Below are positions 52,234 to 60,254 of a stretch of 64,000 nucleotides of DNA, in pieces; position 1 is the first letter of the stretch, and each line of letters begins with the position of its first letter. The stretch is from Treponema sp. (lineage in GTDB: Bacteria > Spirochaetota > Spirochaetia > Treponematales > Treponemataceae): assembly GCA_016290335.1 (NCBI GenBank), contig JAEETM010000003.1:21945-85944 (forward strand). The letters are read 5' to 3'. A model generated the notes under the pieces. It ran no database searches. It had not been told where the DNA came from and saw nothing but the letters and a program-made list of their open reading frames with translations. The position numbers were made by a program, and so were the translations under genes.

Positions 52234-53145
52234 ATGGCTAACAAATCTCAAGTTTATTTATTCGGACAGATTTTGGGAACACATTCGTTTTTGCTGAAGG
52301 ATGGATTTTTGCAGCCAGATGAGTATGCAGAAATAAAAGAACAGTATTTTCTTCCAGGCGGCGAGACGGGAACTGCGGCTACAGTTTTGAGTTCACTTGG
52401 AGTTTCGGTGACAATGGATGGCACCTGGATTGGAACGCAGGTAGCACCGATGCTCAAGGAGTTTTATAAAAACAAAAGTGTGGATTTATCACTTTTGCAT
52501 TATATGAAGGATGATGCGGGCGTAATGGATTATGTTGTAATTGCAGGACTTGTGCGTTCACCGATGGGAAGATTCCAGTCGCTGTTTTCTTCGGGGAAAC
52601 GATGGTGGAATGTGCCGGAAGAAAAAGATATTGCGGGCTGTAAGGTTGCAGCGGTGGATCCATTTTTTGGAAATGAGTCTCTGAAGGTGATGGAGCTTTG
52701 CGGTAAGCTTGGAGTTCCGTATGTTACGATTGATTGTCCGCATGATTCGCCTTTGCACAAAAATGCGGCTGTGAATGTTGTTTCGAAAGAGTGTACCAGT
52801 CAGCATTATAAGGGAATGAATGCTGAAGAAATTATGAAATTGATGCAGAATGAAACAGACGGGCTCACGATTATAACGCAGGGCGGCGGCGAAATGCTTT
52901 ATGCGAGAAAGGGTGAACAGATTCATAAAATGAAGCCGTTTAAGGTTGAAGTAAAAAGTACGCTTGGTGCGGGAGATACCTTTAAGGCTGGCTGCGTGTA
53001 TGGTCTGCTTAAAGGAATGAAGGATGACGAGCTTGTACGGTTTGCAAGTGCGTGTTCGGCAATTGCAATTTCGAGGTTTCCGCTGCCATTGAATCCGCCG
53101 AGACTGGAAGAGGTGAAAAAGTTGTTAGGTGGAACAAACAGATAA
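52234..53145 (+). CDS. PfkB-family carbohydrate kinase
   Basis: 303 residues, ribokinase fold. N-terminal 'FLPGGETGTAATVLSSLG' is the sugar-side glycine motif and STLGAGDTFKAGCVYGLL is the C-terminal anion-hole and catalytic Asp motif. Phosphorylates a sugar or nucleoside; exact substrate not determined. AAAGGAG precedes the start. Its end is 19 bases before the preferred start of the next HAD gene. An acetyltransferase, a kinase and a HAD phosphatase in series suggest a small sugar-modifying or salvage unit. Confidence 0.88.
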   Translation: MANKSQVYLFGQILGTHSFLLKDGFLQPDEYAEIKEQYFLPGGETGTAATVLSSLGVSVTMDGTWIGTQVAPMLKEFYKNKSVDLSLLHYMKDDAGVMDYVVIAGLVRSPMGRFQSLFSSGKRWWNVPEEKDIAGCKVAAVDPFFGNESLKVMELCGKLGVPYVTIDCPHDSPLHKNAAVNVVSKECTSQHYKGMNAEEIMKLMQNETDGLTIITQGGGEMLYARKGEQIHKMKPFKVEVKSTLGAGDTFKAGCVYGLLKGMKDDELVRFASACSAIAISRFPLPLNPPRLEEVKKLLGGTNR

Positions 53146-53164
53146 AATCAGCTGTGGAATAATT

Positions 53165-53995
53165 ATGGGGAAAGAATTGAAAACACTTTATGTTTCGGAT
53201 TTGGATGGGACGCTTTTGAGGTCGTGCGAGAGGACGAGTGAATATACTAACAGCGTTATAAACAGGCTTACTGAGCAGGGGATGATTTTTTCGTATGCAA
53301 CGGCCAGGTCTTCGGTGACGGCAAAAAAAGTTACGAAGGGGATGGATGCGAAAATACCGATTATTGTTTATAACGGGGCGTTTATTCTGGATAACGATAC
53401 GGGCGAGATTATGCTTTCGAACTTTTTTGGTGGGGAAATTAACAGTGTTGTTGAAGAATTAGTTGCGGCAAAAATCTACCCGATTGTGTATTCGTATATT
53501 GACGGGAAGGAAAAGTTTTCGTTTGTGCGGGGGCTGATAAATGATGCAACGAATCAATTTGCGGTAAGCCGTAAAGGGGATATACGGTACAACTGTGTGG
53601 ACACGCCGGAAGAGTTGAAGCGCGGGGAGATTTTTTATTTAACGTGTATTGATGAGCCGGAAAAGCTTTTGCCATTTTATGAAAAGTATAAGGATAAATA
53701 TCATTGTGAATATCAGAAGGATATTTATTCGGGGGAGCAGTGGCTTGAAATAATTCCGGCGAAAGCGTCGAAAGCAAATGCAATAAAGCAGCTTAAGCAA
53801 TATCTAAAATGCGACCGTGTAGTTGTGTTTGGTGACGGGAAAAATGATATTGATATGTTTGAGCTTGCGGATGAAAGCTATGCAGTTGAGAATGCGCACG
53901 CTGATTTGAAAAAGTTTGCAACGGGAATAATCGGGGCAAATGATGAGGATGCAGTGGCGCACTGGCTGGAAGAGAATGTGAAAAAGACAGTGTAA
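53165..53995 (+). CDS. Cof-type HAD phosphatase
   Basis: 276 residues from the ATG at 53165. Motif I is VSDLDGTLLR, motif II lies in 'SYATARSS', motif III Lys is in 'IPAKASKANAI', motif IV is GDGKNDIDMF. The large cap after residue 80 places it in the Cof/IIB group, acting on sugar phosphates or flavin/PLP-type phosphates. Overlap with the kinase would require an earlier start; the shorter start begins at the conserved strand. Confidence 0.9.
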   Translation: MGKELKTLYVSDLDGTLLRSCERTSEYTNSVINRLTEQGMIFSYATARSSVTAKKVTKGMDAKIPIIVYNGAFILDNDTGEIMLSNFFGGEINSVVEELVAAKIYPIVYSYIDGKEKFSFVRGLINDATNQFAVSRKGDIRYNCVDTPEELKRGEIFYLTCIDEPEKLLPFYEKYKDKYHCEYQKDIYSGEQWLEIIPAKASKANAIKQLKQYLKCDRVVVFGDGKNDIDMFELADESYAVENAHADLKKFATGIIGANDEDAVAHWLEENVKKTV

Positions 53996-54017
53996 AAATC
54001 AGGGCAGGACGAATAAG

Positions 54018-54782
54018 TTAGAGTTCTTTTACGATTTCTTTGCAGAGCATGATGAGGTTGAAGCGGATTCCTTCGCGGGTGTTCCATCCTCTGTGATTCC
54101 ATTCTTCGGATGCAACATCGTCGCCGCCGTAAATGAGGGCACCGTAATCAAAGCCGCGGAACTGGGCTACGGCAATGCAGCCGGACTGTTCCATCTCTAC
54201 AATTTTGGCATCTTCACTTTTGCGCAGTTCAACCTTTTCGGGGGTTTCGCGGAAGAGGGCATCAGTTGTCCAGCAGAGGCCGCGCAGATAAGGAACATTG
54301 CATTTTTCCAGATATGAGGCAATTTTATCGGTGACTTTTTTGTCGGTATAGATGAAGCGGGAAGGGGCAACGTAATGATACGAAAAGCCTTCATCGCGGA
54401 TTGCACCGTCTACAAGAAGAAGCTGACCTACTTTGATGTTGCGGTCAAGAACTCCGCCGCCACCACAGAACATTACTTTTGTAACTCCAAATGCATAAAA
54501 TAAATCAAGGTTGCCGCCGCAGGAAGGACAGCCTACCTGACCGAGAACGATGAGAACATCCGGGTCTTTAACAAAACGGTAAATTGTAAAAGGATTTTCG
54601 CCGCCAACTTCGTAATAGGATTCGAGTTCGCCGTTTTCCTTGAGCTTATTTATGGCTTCGGGGAAAAAGGTGATTATCATCCTGTGAGAGTCGAACTTTT
54701 TGTCTACGAGATTTGCGGGATTGAGCTTTGCTGTTTTTTCTGTGTCAAACTCCAGAATTGGTATATCGTTCTTTAATATCAT
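54018..54782 (-). CDS. Purine/uridine phosphorylase family protein
   Basis: 254 residues. The family core is 'VTKVMFCGGGGVLD' with the following 'VGQLLLVDGAIRDEGFSYHY' and the late 'SEDAKIVEMEQSGCIAVAQF', which carries the Met-Glu nucleoside-binding residues. A nucleoside phosphorylase of the PNP/UDP superfamily; base specificity is not clear. Converges on the HAD gene with no good terminator seen between them. Confidence 0.87.
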   Translation of the reverse strand: MILKNDIPILEFDTEKTAKLNPANLVDKKFDSHRMIITFFPEAINKLKENGELESYYEVGGENPFTIYRFVKDPDVLIVLGQVGCPSCGGNLDLFYAFGVTKVMFCGGGGVLDRNIKVGQLLLVDGAIRDEGFSYHYVAPSRFIYTDKKVTDKIASYLEKCNVPYLRGLCWTTDALFRETPEKVELRKSEDAKIVEMEQSGCIAVAQFRGFDYGALIYGGDDVASEEWNHRGWNTREGIRFNLIMLCKEIVKEL

Positions 54783-54849
54783 GGGGAGAGAATAACATGT
54801 ATTGAAGAAAAGGGCAAATGGAAGTTATAATTTATGTATGGGGGATAAG

Positions 54850-55599
54850 ATGAAAAAAATCATTTTAATGCTTTTGGTTTTAGGGGCTACTATCAATCTT
54901 TTTGCACAGGATTTGAGAAAAATTAATATTGATGATTATAAGCTTGATGCCAAAATCACTTCTACTTTAATGAATGAAACAAAAAATATGTACCTGCATA
55001 TCTATCAGGAAAATAATGAAATATATGTGTTAGGCTGGTCTAAGGACGGAAAAATTGCTTATGTTGAAAGAAGGCTGATTGACGGGAGAGGCGGTCATGA
55101 TCTTCTTTTTACGATACTGGATTTAGTTGAAGATGAGACGATTTATACAAAAACAATAAAATGGTATGACGATGATGATGAAGAAAGTCCGGTAGCGCCT
55201 TTAACATTTAAGGAATGCCTGAATAAAAATGCCGTTGAGTTCAATAAGGAGCTGGCAAAAAATAAAATCATTCTTGAGCTTGTAAGAGTGTTGCCTTTCC
55301 CGGCGGCAGACAGCAGAAAGAATGCGATTAATTTTGAAATCAAAATGATTAAAAAAGATGTGAACGATTTTGGTCTGGAAGAAATGAGTTATAATATTGT
55401 CGCAAAGAAAAATAATGAGTCTAAAATTGTGAGCAAAATTACAGATAAGGTTTGCAGCTTTGTTATGCCGACCGGTTATTTGAAAAGTCCGTATGAAAAC
55501 AGAATTGCTTTAATTGTGGCCGATGCAGAGTTTGTGTATGAAGGCTGTGAAGTATTTGTGAACTTTTATGGATGTAATGTAAATAGTGGATTTCATTGA
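54850..55599 (+). CDS. Exported protein, function unknown
   Basis: 249 residues from the ATG at 54850, after GGGGGATA; earlier in-frame ATGs lie in the leader. The signal peptide is about 1-19 (ends INLFAQ-D). The mature part is rich in Lys, Asp and Asn with 'YVLGWSKDGKIAYVERRL' and 'NRIALIVADAEFVYEGCEV', a pattern seen in several spirochaete exported proteins of unknown role. The C-terminus abuts a degraded racemase gene on the other strand. Not recognised as a family. Confidence 0.75.
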   Translation: MKKIILMLLVLGATINLFAQDLRKINIDDYKLDAKITSTLMNETKNMYLHIYQENNEIYVLGWSKDGKIAYVERRLIDGRGGHDLLFTILDLVEDETIYTKTIKWYDDDDEESPVAPLTFKECLNKNAVEFNKELAKNKIILELVRVLPFPAADSRKNAINFEIKMIKKDVNDFGLEEMSYNIVAKKNNESKIVSKITDKVCSFVMPTGYLKSPYENRIALIVADAEFVYEGCEVFVNFYGCNVNSGFH

Positions 55600-55609
55600 G
55601 ATAATTCAC

Positions 55610-56076
55610 AAAGCTTCTGGATGAAATATTTTCAATAAGAATAGTCTGTGATTCTTTTTTTACGATTCCAAGTTCGAGTTCTTCGGAAATGATTCTGTTG
55701 ATTATTTGCTGACGTTCTTCGGTTGGAATAAAAACTTCTATGTTAGTCTTACCAAACTCTTTTTTGAAAAACTCTTCTTTCATTGTAAAGATGGTTCCGA
55801 TAAGGCCGGTGCGTTTGTAGCCCATTTTTTCGGCATACTCACGGGCTGCCCTGCGGAATACTGATTAAAGGAACATCGCTGATTTTTTCGAGGCGGGCTT
55901 TGAGGCTTTCGTAAACGATGTGCATTGTGTTTGCGGTGAGTGCAATTATCTGGCACTTACATTTAAGAAGATTTTCGATTTTTTCCCAGAGATAGTTTTC
56001 GAGTTCATCGTATTGTTTTGTAGTAGACGAGTGTGGATTCGGGACCGGTGCCGCCGATGAGGCCGAGTTTTTTCAT
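55610..56076 (-). pseudogene. Broken aspartate/glutamate racemase gene
   Basis: On the minus strand the ATG at 56076 starts KKLGLIGGTGPESTLVYYK, the exact beginning of the aspartate/glutamate racemase family. It breaks after about 23 codons; another frame continues with 'KCQIIALTANTMHIVYESLK' and 'LEKISDVPLISIP', then a further shift gives 'MGYKRTGLIGTIFTMKEEFF' and 'EVFIPTEERQQIINRIISEE'. The C-terminal CTE motif is missing. At least two frame breaks and two deletions, so no active enzyme. It lies at the border of the integron region. Confidence 0.82.
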
Positions 56077-56231
56077 GGGGTGCTTCTGTGGGAAAAAATA
56101 CACTCAGGATGAAAGTCCGGAGTGATGTGGTAATTCTAGTGATATGTTGGCGGAAGGACAAGTTGGGGCGTTGCGGGGCAGCGCAGATTGAGTGTTTTAT
56201 TTTTACCGTTGAATGGGAGATATCTGCGCTG

Positions 56232-56253
56232 GCAGTTTCGTAAACGAAACTGC
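56232..56253. repeat. Perfect 10-bp-arm palindrome upstream of intI
   Basis: GCAGTTTCGT-AA-ACGAAACTGC. No T run follows. It could be an operator, but I have no matching regulator. Confidence 0.5.
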
Positions 56254-56277
56254 GTTCACTTTAAATTGGTTTGTTAA

Positions 56278-56333
56278 GGAGCCCCGCTTGGGTGGGTAGG
56301 CCGCAACGGAGTGCGGGCGTAGGGCGGGGCTCC
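56278..56333. repeat. G/C-rich inverted repeat just before intI
   Basis: The arms GGAGCCCCGC and GCGGGGCTCC enclose a CCGCA/TGCGG sub-stem. Sharply more G/C-rich than surroundings. Together with 56232-56253 it fills the 327-base gap before intI; the rest of the gap shows nothing I recognise. Confidence 0.6.
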
Positions 56334-56403
56334 GCCCTCCTTGGATAATATAGCTATAAATATTTTAATTGTCTATTTTAGATTTTGGTATTATCTTTGG
56401 GGT

Positions 56404-57708
56404 ATGGAGATTCAGATTAGAAGTTATAACAGGGATTTTTTTTCGGTGGGGTTTCCGAGTGGGTTTGATCAGGCGGTTTTGGATTGTGTGCGCAAGGTTC
56501 CGGGGAGGCAATGGAATGGCAGGGAGCTTGTGTGGCTTGTACCGAATGACAGGAAATCGGTTGGGGCGCTGCTGGAAAATATCTGGAGGATTGGAAGTTT
56601 TAATGTGGGGGACTCGATGGCGGATGGAAACTCGATGGAGAATGGGAACTTAATGATGAGTGGGGACTTGATTGGGACACGTGGAAACTTGAAAGTGAGT
56701 GGGGATTTGATTAGTGCGGCGGACGCGGTACATGATTCGAATGGTGAAGCGGCTGAGATTGAGAGGGATTTGAAAAAGGTGTGCGAGCTTTTGAAGGTGC
56801 GGAATTACAGCGTGCAGACGGTTGAGCGGTACTCGAAATGGGTGAGGGAGTTTCTGAAGTTATACGGGACTAACAAAGGGCAGAAGGAAATCAACGAGTT
56901 TTTGACGATGCTGGCGGTGAAGAGGAAGGTGAGTGCGTCGACACAGAATCAGGCGATGGCGGCTCTGCTGTTTTACTTCAGGTTTGTGAAGAGAGAAAAT
57001 CCGGTGGAGCTGGCGTCGGTGGTGCATGCGAAAAAGCAGCGAAGGATTCCGGTGGTGTTCAGCAGGGATGAAGTGAGGCGGGTGATTGAGTTTATGCCCG
57101 AGGATAAGCGGTTATGTGCGGAGTTGCTTTACGGAACGGGGATGCGGTTGAATGAGCTTCTTGAGCTGAGGGTGCTGGATGTGGATTTTGACAGAAATGA
57201 GATTATCATCAGGCATGGGAAGGGTGACAAGGACAGGTATGTGATGCTGCCGCAGAAGCTGGTGCCGAAGTTGAAAAAACAGGTGGAGCTGGTGAGTGCG
57301 CTGCATAAGATGGATGTTGAAGATGGCTGGGGGCGCGTGGAATTGCCTGGGAACATTGCGATGAAGTACGCGGGCGCGGAGAAGGAGTTGAAGTGGCAGT
57401 GGCTTTTTCCGCAGAGGAACAGGTGGGTGAATAAATCGACGGGTGAACAGGGAAGGTGGCATCTGGACGATTCCCTTTTGCAGCGGGCAGTGAAGCAGGC
57501 GGTGATTCTTGCGGGGGTAAATAAGAATGCGAGCTGCCACACGTTCCGTCATTCGTTTGCGACTCATCTGCTGGAAAACGGTTATGACATCAGGACTGTG
57601 CAGGAGCTTCTGGGGCATAGTGATATCAAGACGACTCAGATTTATACCCATGTGCTGAATCGCGGTGGCAACGGTGTGGTGAGTCCGTTGGACAGGTTGA
57701 TGGAGTGA
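56404..57708 (+). CDS. intI: Integron integrase (tyrosine recombinase) with N-terminal extension
   Basis: 434 residues from the ATG at 56404; about 100 residues longer than class 1 IntI. Catalytic residues are Arg248 (GTGMRLNELLEL), Lys273, His379 and Arg382 (HTFRHSFATHLLE), His405 (LLGHSDIKTT) and Tyr414. The integron-specific patch is at 308-336 (GWGRVELPGNIAMKYAGAEK, then ELKWQWLFP), which separates IntI from XerCD. Residues 1-60 form an extra domain with PGRQWNGRELVWLVP, resembling an N-terminal module of some planctomycete and Bacteroidetes recombinases. Residues 66-114 are a Gly/Ser/Asp/Met-rich linker encoded by imperfect DNA repeats. Transcribed toward the cassettes. All catalytic residues are present, so it should be active. 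Confidence 0.95.
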   Translation: MEIQIRSYNRDFFSVGFPSGFDQAVLDCVRKVPGRQWNGRELVWLVPNDRKSVGALLENIWRIGSFNVGDSMADGNSMENGNLMMSGDLIGTRGNLKVSGDLISAADAVHDSNGEAAEIERDLKKVCELLKVRNYSVQTVERYSKWVREFLKLYGTNKGQKEINEFLTMLAVKRKVSASTQNQAMAALLFYFRFVKRENPVELASVVHAKKQRRIPVVFSRDEVRRVIEFMPEDKRLCAELLYGTGMRLNELLELRVLDVDFDRNEIIIRHGKGDKDRYVMLPQKLVPKLKKQVELVSALHKMDVEDGWGRVELPGNIAMKYAGAEKELKWQWLFPQRNRWVNKSTGEQGRWHLDDSLLQRAVKQAVILAGVNKNASCHTFRHSFATHLLENGYDIRTVQELLGHSDIKTTQIYTHVLNRGGNGVVSPLDRLME

Positions 57709-57724
57709 AGGATTTGGGTGGTGA

Positions 57725-57788
57725 TACTTGTTGGTGGCACTTGTTGGTGACGGGGGCACTTGATGGGAGTGGGGTACTTGTTGTTGGG
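57725..57788 (+). repeat. Four short G/T-rich direct repeats after intI
   Basis: Four ACTTGTTGG-like units spaced 14-24 bases apart directly after the intI stop. Their style resembles the GGNNACTTGAT repeats inside the intI linker coding region. Confidence 0.6.
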
Positions 57789-57794
57789 CGCGGG

Positions 57795-57841
57795 TCTTAC
57801 ACGGATACGGAATGTTGGGTTTACTGCGTATCCGTGTAAGA
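57795..57841. promoter_or_regulatory. Perfect 15-bp inverted repeat between intI and attI
   Basis: TCTTACACGGATACG pairs without mismatch with CGTATCCGTGTAAGA across a 17-base loop. There is no T run, so it is a poor intrinsic terminator; a protein- or integrase-binding role in attI is possible. Confidence 0.65.
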
Positions 57842-57844
57842 TAC

Positions 57845-57960
57845 TAGATATTTTCGTAATGTGTGGTATTATATAGTTATAGGTGGATTCGGAGATTCTT
57901 ACCGGGAAAGTGAGAGGCGAAGGAAGAAGCTTTGAAGGATGGGGAGAATTGTTGTTATGG
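57845..57960 (+). other. attI recombination region with candidate cassette promoter
   Basis: The first cassette begins after ATTG-TTGTTATGG, whose GTTATG (57954-57959) equals the right end of every attC, but there is no attC-type left arm, as expected for attI. Upstream, TATTAT (57867-57872) and TATAGT (57872-57877) are candidate -10 boxes for a cassette promoter; the -35 is weak. The exact left border of attI cannot be set from sequence. Confidence 0.65.
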
Positions 57961-57963
57961 CGA

Positions 57964-57978
57964 CAGGCCACTGGCCTG
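57964..57978 (+). promoter_or_regulatory. Cassette 1 start hairpin
   Basis: CAGGCC-ACT-GGCCTG, four bases after GTTATG, followed by GCTTTTT. One of a set of covarying hairpins. Confidence 0.75.
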
Positions 57979-57993
57979 CTTTTTAGAAAAAAA

Positions 57994-58431
57994 ATGAAAA
58001 AAACGTTTATATATTTTACAATACTTTTATTAAATTTTTCTCTATATGCACAAAGTATAATTAAATTAAATAGTGGCAAAATAAACGAAGAAAATATTTA
58101 TATTGTGGAAGATGAATTAAAAATATTATCGTCAAAAGAAGATGCTGAATTCTATATTGAAAAAACATTTCAATATTTACTTCAAAATTTAAATAAAAAT
58201 GGATTTTATTATGAAGTTCTTCGTAAAAAAGAAAATTATTCAGTTCAATTATTTACAAGGAAAGATGGAACAAAAAATATTGTATATTTAAATTTCTTCA
58301 TTCTTGATTATAAGGCTGAGTATTTTAACACAACACAAGTTGTTGTTTGGGATGGAGGAACTAATTTTTGGCATATTTCATTTGATATTCAGAAAGAGAA
58401 TTTCTATGATATTTGGATAAATGGATTTTAA
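57994..58431 (+). CDS. Cassette 1: exported protein, function unknown
   Basis: 145 residues from the ATG at 57994; an upstream in-frame start would lie in attI and is rejected. Signal peptide about 1-18 (ends FSLYAQ-S). The mature part is beta-rich and Lys/Asn/Tyr-rich with 'QVVVWDGGTNFWHISFDI' near the end. Strongly A/T-rich coding unlike intI. A poor ribosome binding site. The gene ends 18 bases before the shared 3' module. No family recognised. Confidence 0.75.
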   Translation: MKKTFIYFTILLLNFSLYAQSIIKLNSGKINEENIYIVEDELKILSSKEDAEFYIEKTFQYLLQNLNKNGFYYEVLRKKENYSVQLFTRKDGTKNIVYLNFFILDYKAEYFNTTQVVVWDGGTNFWHISFDIQKENFYDIWINGF

Positions 58432-58449
58432 TAAAAAATTAGATAGAAA

Positions 58450-58645
58450 ATTTAAGAAAGCAAGTCAAGCTTGCTTTCTTAAATGAAATTGAACTTTAGG
58501 GTTTACGCAAGGTAGCGGTAGTACGCGGCTTTACGCCGCTTAGGAAAAGTATAATAATAGAAGCGTACGCTTCAAATGGTTGTACAGAATTTTCGTAAAA
58601 AAAAAGGAGTTAAGAAATCTAATTCTGTATAAGAAATATTTTTGC
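58450..58645 (+). ncRNA. Structured 3' module, copy 1 (cassette 1)
   Basis: Starts with a 15-bp stem ATTTAAGAAAGCAAG / CTTGCTTTCTTAAAT with a TCAAG loop (58450-58484). Then come a GCGGC-TTTAC-GCCGC hairpin, a GAAGC..GCTTC hairpin and a long ACAGAATT/AATTCTGT pair, ending at attC. Shared with cassettes 2 and 7. Whether it is an RNA, a DNA structure or both is not known. Confidence 0.6.
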
Positions 58646-58706
58646 CATAACAAAGGTTCGTAGCCGACAGGCAGTCAAGCTGCCTGCGGTACAACCAGTT
58701 GTTATG
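58646..58706 (+). other. attC site 1
   Basis: 61 bp, CATAACAA...TTGTTATG. The tip is CAGGCAG-TCAAG-CTGCCTG; lower stem GGTT/AACC and GTA-CCG/CGG-TAC with unpaired C, G and A on the left arm. Confidence 0.93.
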
Positions 58707-58710
58707 GCGA

Positions 58711-58725
58711 CAGGCCACTGGCCTG
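58711..58725 (+). promoter_or_regulatory. Cassette 2 start hairpin
   Basis: CAGGCC-ACT-GGCCTG followed by GCTTTTTTAGG; hairpin plus T run looks like a short terminator. Confidence 0.75.
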
Positions 58726-58743
58726 CTTTTTTAGGAAGGAAAA

Positions 58744-59352
58744 ATGAAAATTAAATTTTTTTGTATTCTTTTTCTTGTAGTATTTTTAATTTCAAGTTGT
58801 TCACAGTCTTATGGTACTTATAGTACAGATTACAATTCCTCGTTAGATTACAATGGCCTATTTGATAAGTCAGAAACGTCTATTACAACATCCTCTGTCA
58901 ACCTTAGTGATGGAAATTGGATTTTTAAGAAAACATATGTGGGAAAAACCCACCAACCGATAGAAAGTACATATACACTAGGAAATGATAGCCTTACTTA
59001 TTATTTCATATCTTTGAAAATAGCTGATGTACAAGAATTAACCGTTACTGGTGGATATATAATTACGACAAAACAAAAACACAGGTCAGAAACAGAAATG
59101 GATTCGCAAAATAAACACCGTTATGATTCATTTGCAAAAACCCATGGAAAGAATTTGACTTGGGAAAACAATACTTTAATATCAGAATATTCTTCTTCAT
59201 ATGAAACCCTGAATGATTTGTGGGTTACAGATGCATTAAATCTTGCAAAATCATCTTATGGAATTGCAAAAAAGAACAGTAGCGGAACTAAATATTTTGT
59301 AACATACAGAAACGGAGATAATGATAATTACTATTTTGAAAAAATAAATTAA
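58744..59352 (+). CDS. Cassette 2: lipoprotein, function unknown
   Basis: 202 residues. AGGAAGG precedes the ATG. The lipoprotein signal peptide ends in LISSC (Cys about 19). The mature part is Ser/Thr/Tyr-rich and starts with a 'SYGTYSTDYNSSLDYNG' stretch. One globular beta-rich domain follows, with no known motif. Inserted between two attC sites, so acquired as a cassette. Confidence 0.78.
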   Translation: MKIKFFCILFLVVFLISSCSQSYGTYSTDYNSSLDYNGLFDKSETSITTSSVNLSDGNWIFKKTYVGKTHQPIESTYTLGNDSLTYYFISLKIADVQELTVTGGYIITTKQKHRSETEMDSQNKHRYDSFAKTHGKNLTWENNTLISEYSSSYETLNDLWVTDALNLAKSSYGIAKKNSSGTKYFVTYRNGDNDNYYFEKIN

Positions 59353-59382
59353 AAATTCATTCTAATAAAACTTACATTTTCA

Positions 59383-59546
59383 AATAAAATTAGGTTTTAG
59401 GGCTTGGACGAAGAAGCAGTAGTACGCGGCTTTACGCCGCTTGAAAAATAAATGTTAATAGAAGCGTTGCTTCAAAAATTTTACAGAATAATTCTTAAAG
59501 AAAAAAGGAATTAAGAAAGCTAATTCTGTATAAGAAATATTTTTGC
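59383..59546 (+). ncRNA. Structured 3' module, copy 2 (cassette 2)
   Basis: Has the GCGGC-TTTAC-GCCGC hairpin, GAAGC-GTT-GCTTC and the ACAGAAT..ATTCTGT pair followed by ATAAGAAATATTTTTGC, as in copies 1 and 7, but lacks the first 15-bp stem. Confidence 0.6.
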
Positions 59547-59607
59547 CATAACAAAGGTTCGTAGCCGACAGCGGGTCAAGCCCGCTGCGGTACAACCAGT
59601 TGTTATG
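59547..59607 (+). other. attC site 2
   Basis: 61 bp; tip CAGCGGG-TCAAG-CCCGCTG; otherwise as attC 1. Confidence 0.93.
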
Positions 59608-59611
59608 TGGA

Positions 59612-59626
59612 TTGCCCACTGGGCAA
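59612..59626 (+). promoter_or_regulatory. Cassette 3 start hairpin
   Basis: TTGCCC-ACT-GGGCAA, four bases after GTTATG. Confidence 0.75.
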
Positions 59627-59646
59627 CAGGAAAAAAAATAATACAT

Positions 59647-60117
59647 ATGAAATTTAGAAAAAAGTATTTATACATTTTGATAATCATTTTTTCACTTTCA
59701 TGTTGTTCAAAAAGCAAATTATTAAATATACAGGATAAAAAATTTTCATTTAATGAACAATCTTTTGAAAAAAGTTATAGCGTTAATGATGTTTTAAATT
59801 CCTTTAATATAGAAATAATAATACCTGAAGGAATTTCTATTAATGCTCTCCCTAATGGTTCATTATTAGTTGTAATAGAAAATCAGGATGGAGAAAATGA
59901 AGAAAATATTTTAAATAAAGGAAAAATTGAACAATATTATTATTCTTCATATGAAGAACGAACAATATCAAGAATTGTATATAAAACAGTAGATTTAGGA
60001 AAATACAAAAAAATTAAGAAAATAAAGGTTTTAGTAAAAGAACCATTTTGTTTACCTGAATCAGCTATTTTAAATATTACAAATTTAAGTTCAGCTTTAT
60101 TTTTTGAAAGCAACTGA
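59647..60117 (+). CDS. Cassette 3: lipoprotein, function unknown
   Basis: 156 residues from the ATG at 59647; an in-frame ATG at 59605 lies within the attC junction and is rejected. The lipoprotein signal peptide ends in SLSCC. The mature part has 'SVNDVLNSFNIEIIIPEGIS' and 'IKVLVKEPFCLPESAILNIT', a beta-sandwich-like layout. No family recognised. The stop lies 30 bases before attC 3. Confidence 0.75.
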   Translation: MKFRKKYLYILIIIFSLSCCSKSKLLNIQDKKFSFNEQSFEKSYSVNDVLNSFNIEIIIPEGISINALPNGSLLVVIENQDGENEENILNKGKIEQYYYSSYEERTISRIVYKTVDLGKYKKIKKIKVLVKEPFCLPESAILNITNLSSALFFESN

Positions 60118-60147
60118 TGTAATATATAAAAAAAAATTATTATAACA

Positions 60148-60210
60148 CATAACAAAGTTTCAAAGCCGACAAACCGGTCAAGCCGGTTTGCGGTTTAAAC
60201 AGTTGTTATG
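60148..60210 (+). other. attC site 3 (variant)
   Basis: 63 bp; tip CAAACCGG-TCAAG-CCGGTTTG; lower stem GTTT/AAAC and AAA/TTT replace GGTT/AACC and GTA/TAC. Both arms changed together while the unpaired C, G and A stay. Confidence 0.93.
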
Positions 60211-60213
60211 CTT

Positions 60214-60230
60214 ACACGCCACTGGCGTGT
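60214..60230 (+). promoter_or_regulatory. Cassette 4 start hairpin
   Basis: ACACGCC-ACT-GGCGTGT, a 7-bp stem, three bases after GTTATG. Confidence 0.75.
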
Positions 60231-60254
60231 TAAATAAGGAGATAAAAAAAAGTA

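Noticed and set aside
56232..56253. Palindrome as a LexA/SOS box controlling intI
   Set aside because: It does not match the E. coli CTG-N10-CAG or Gram-positive GAAC-N4-GTTC consensus.
57795..57841. Inverted repeat as a rho-independent terminator of intI
   Set aside because: There is no T run after the stem; kept only as an unexplained inverted repeat.
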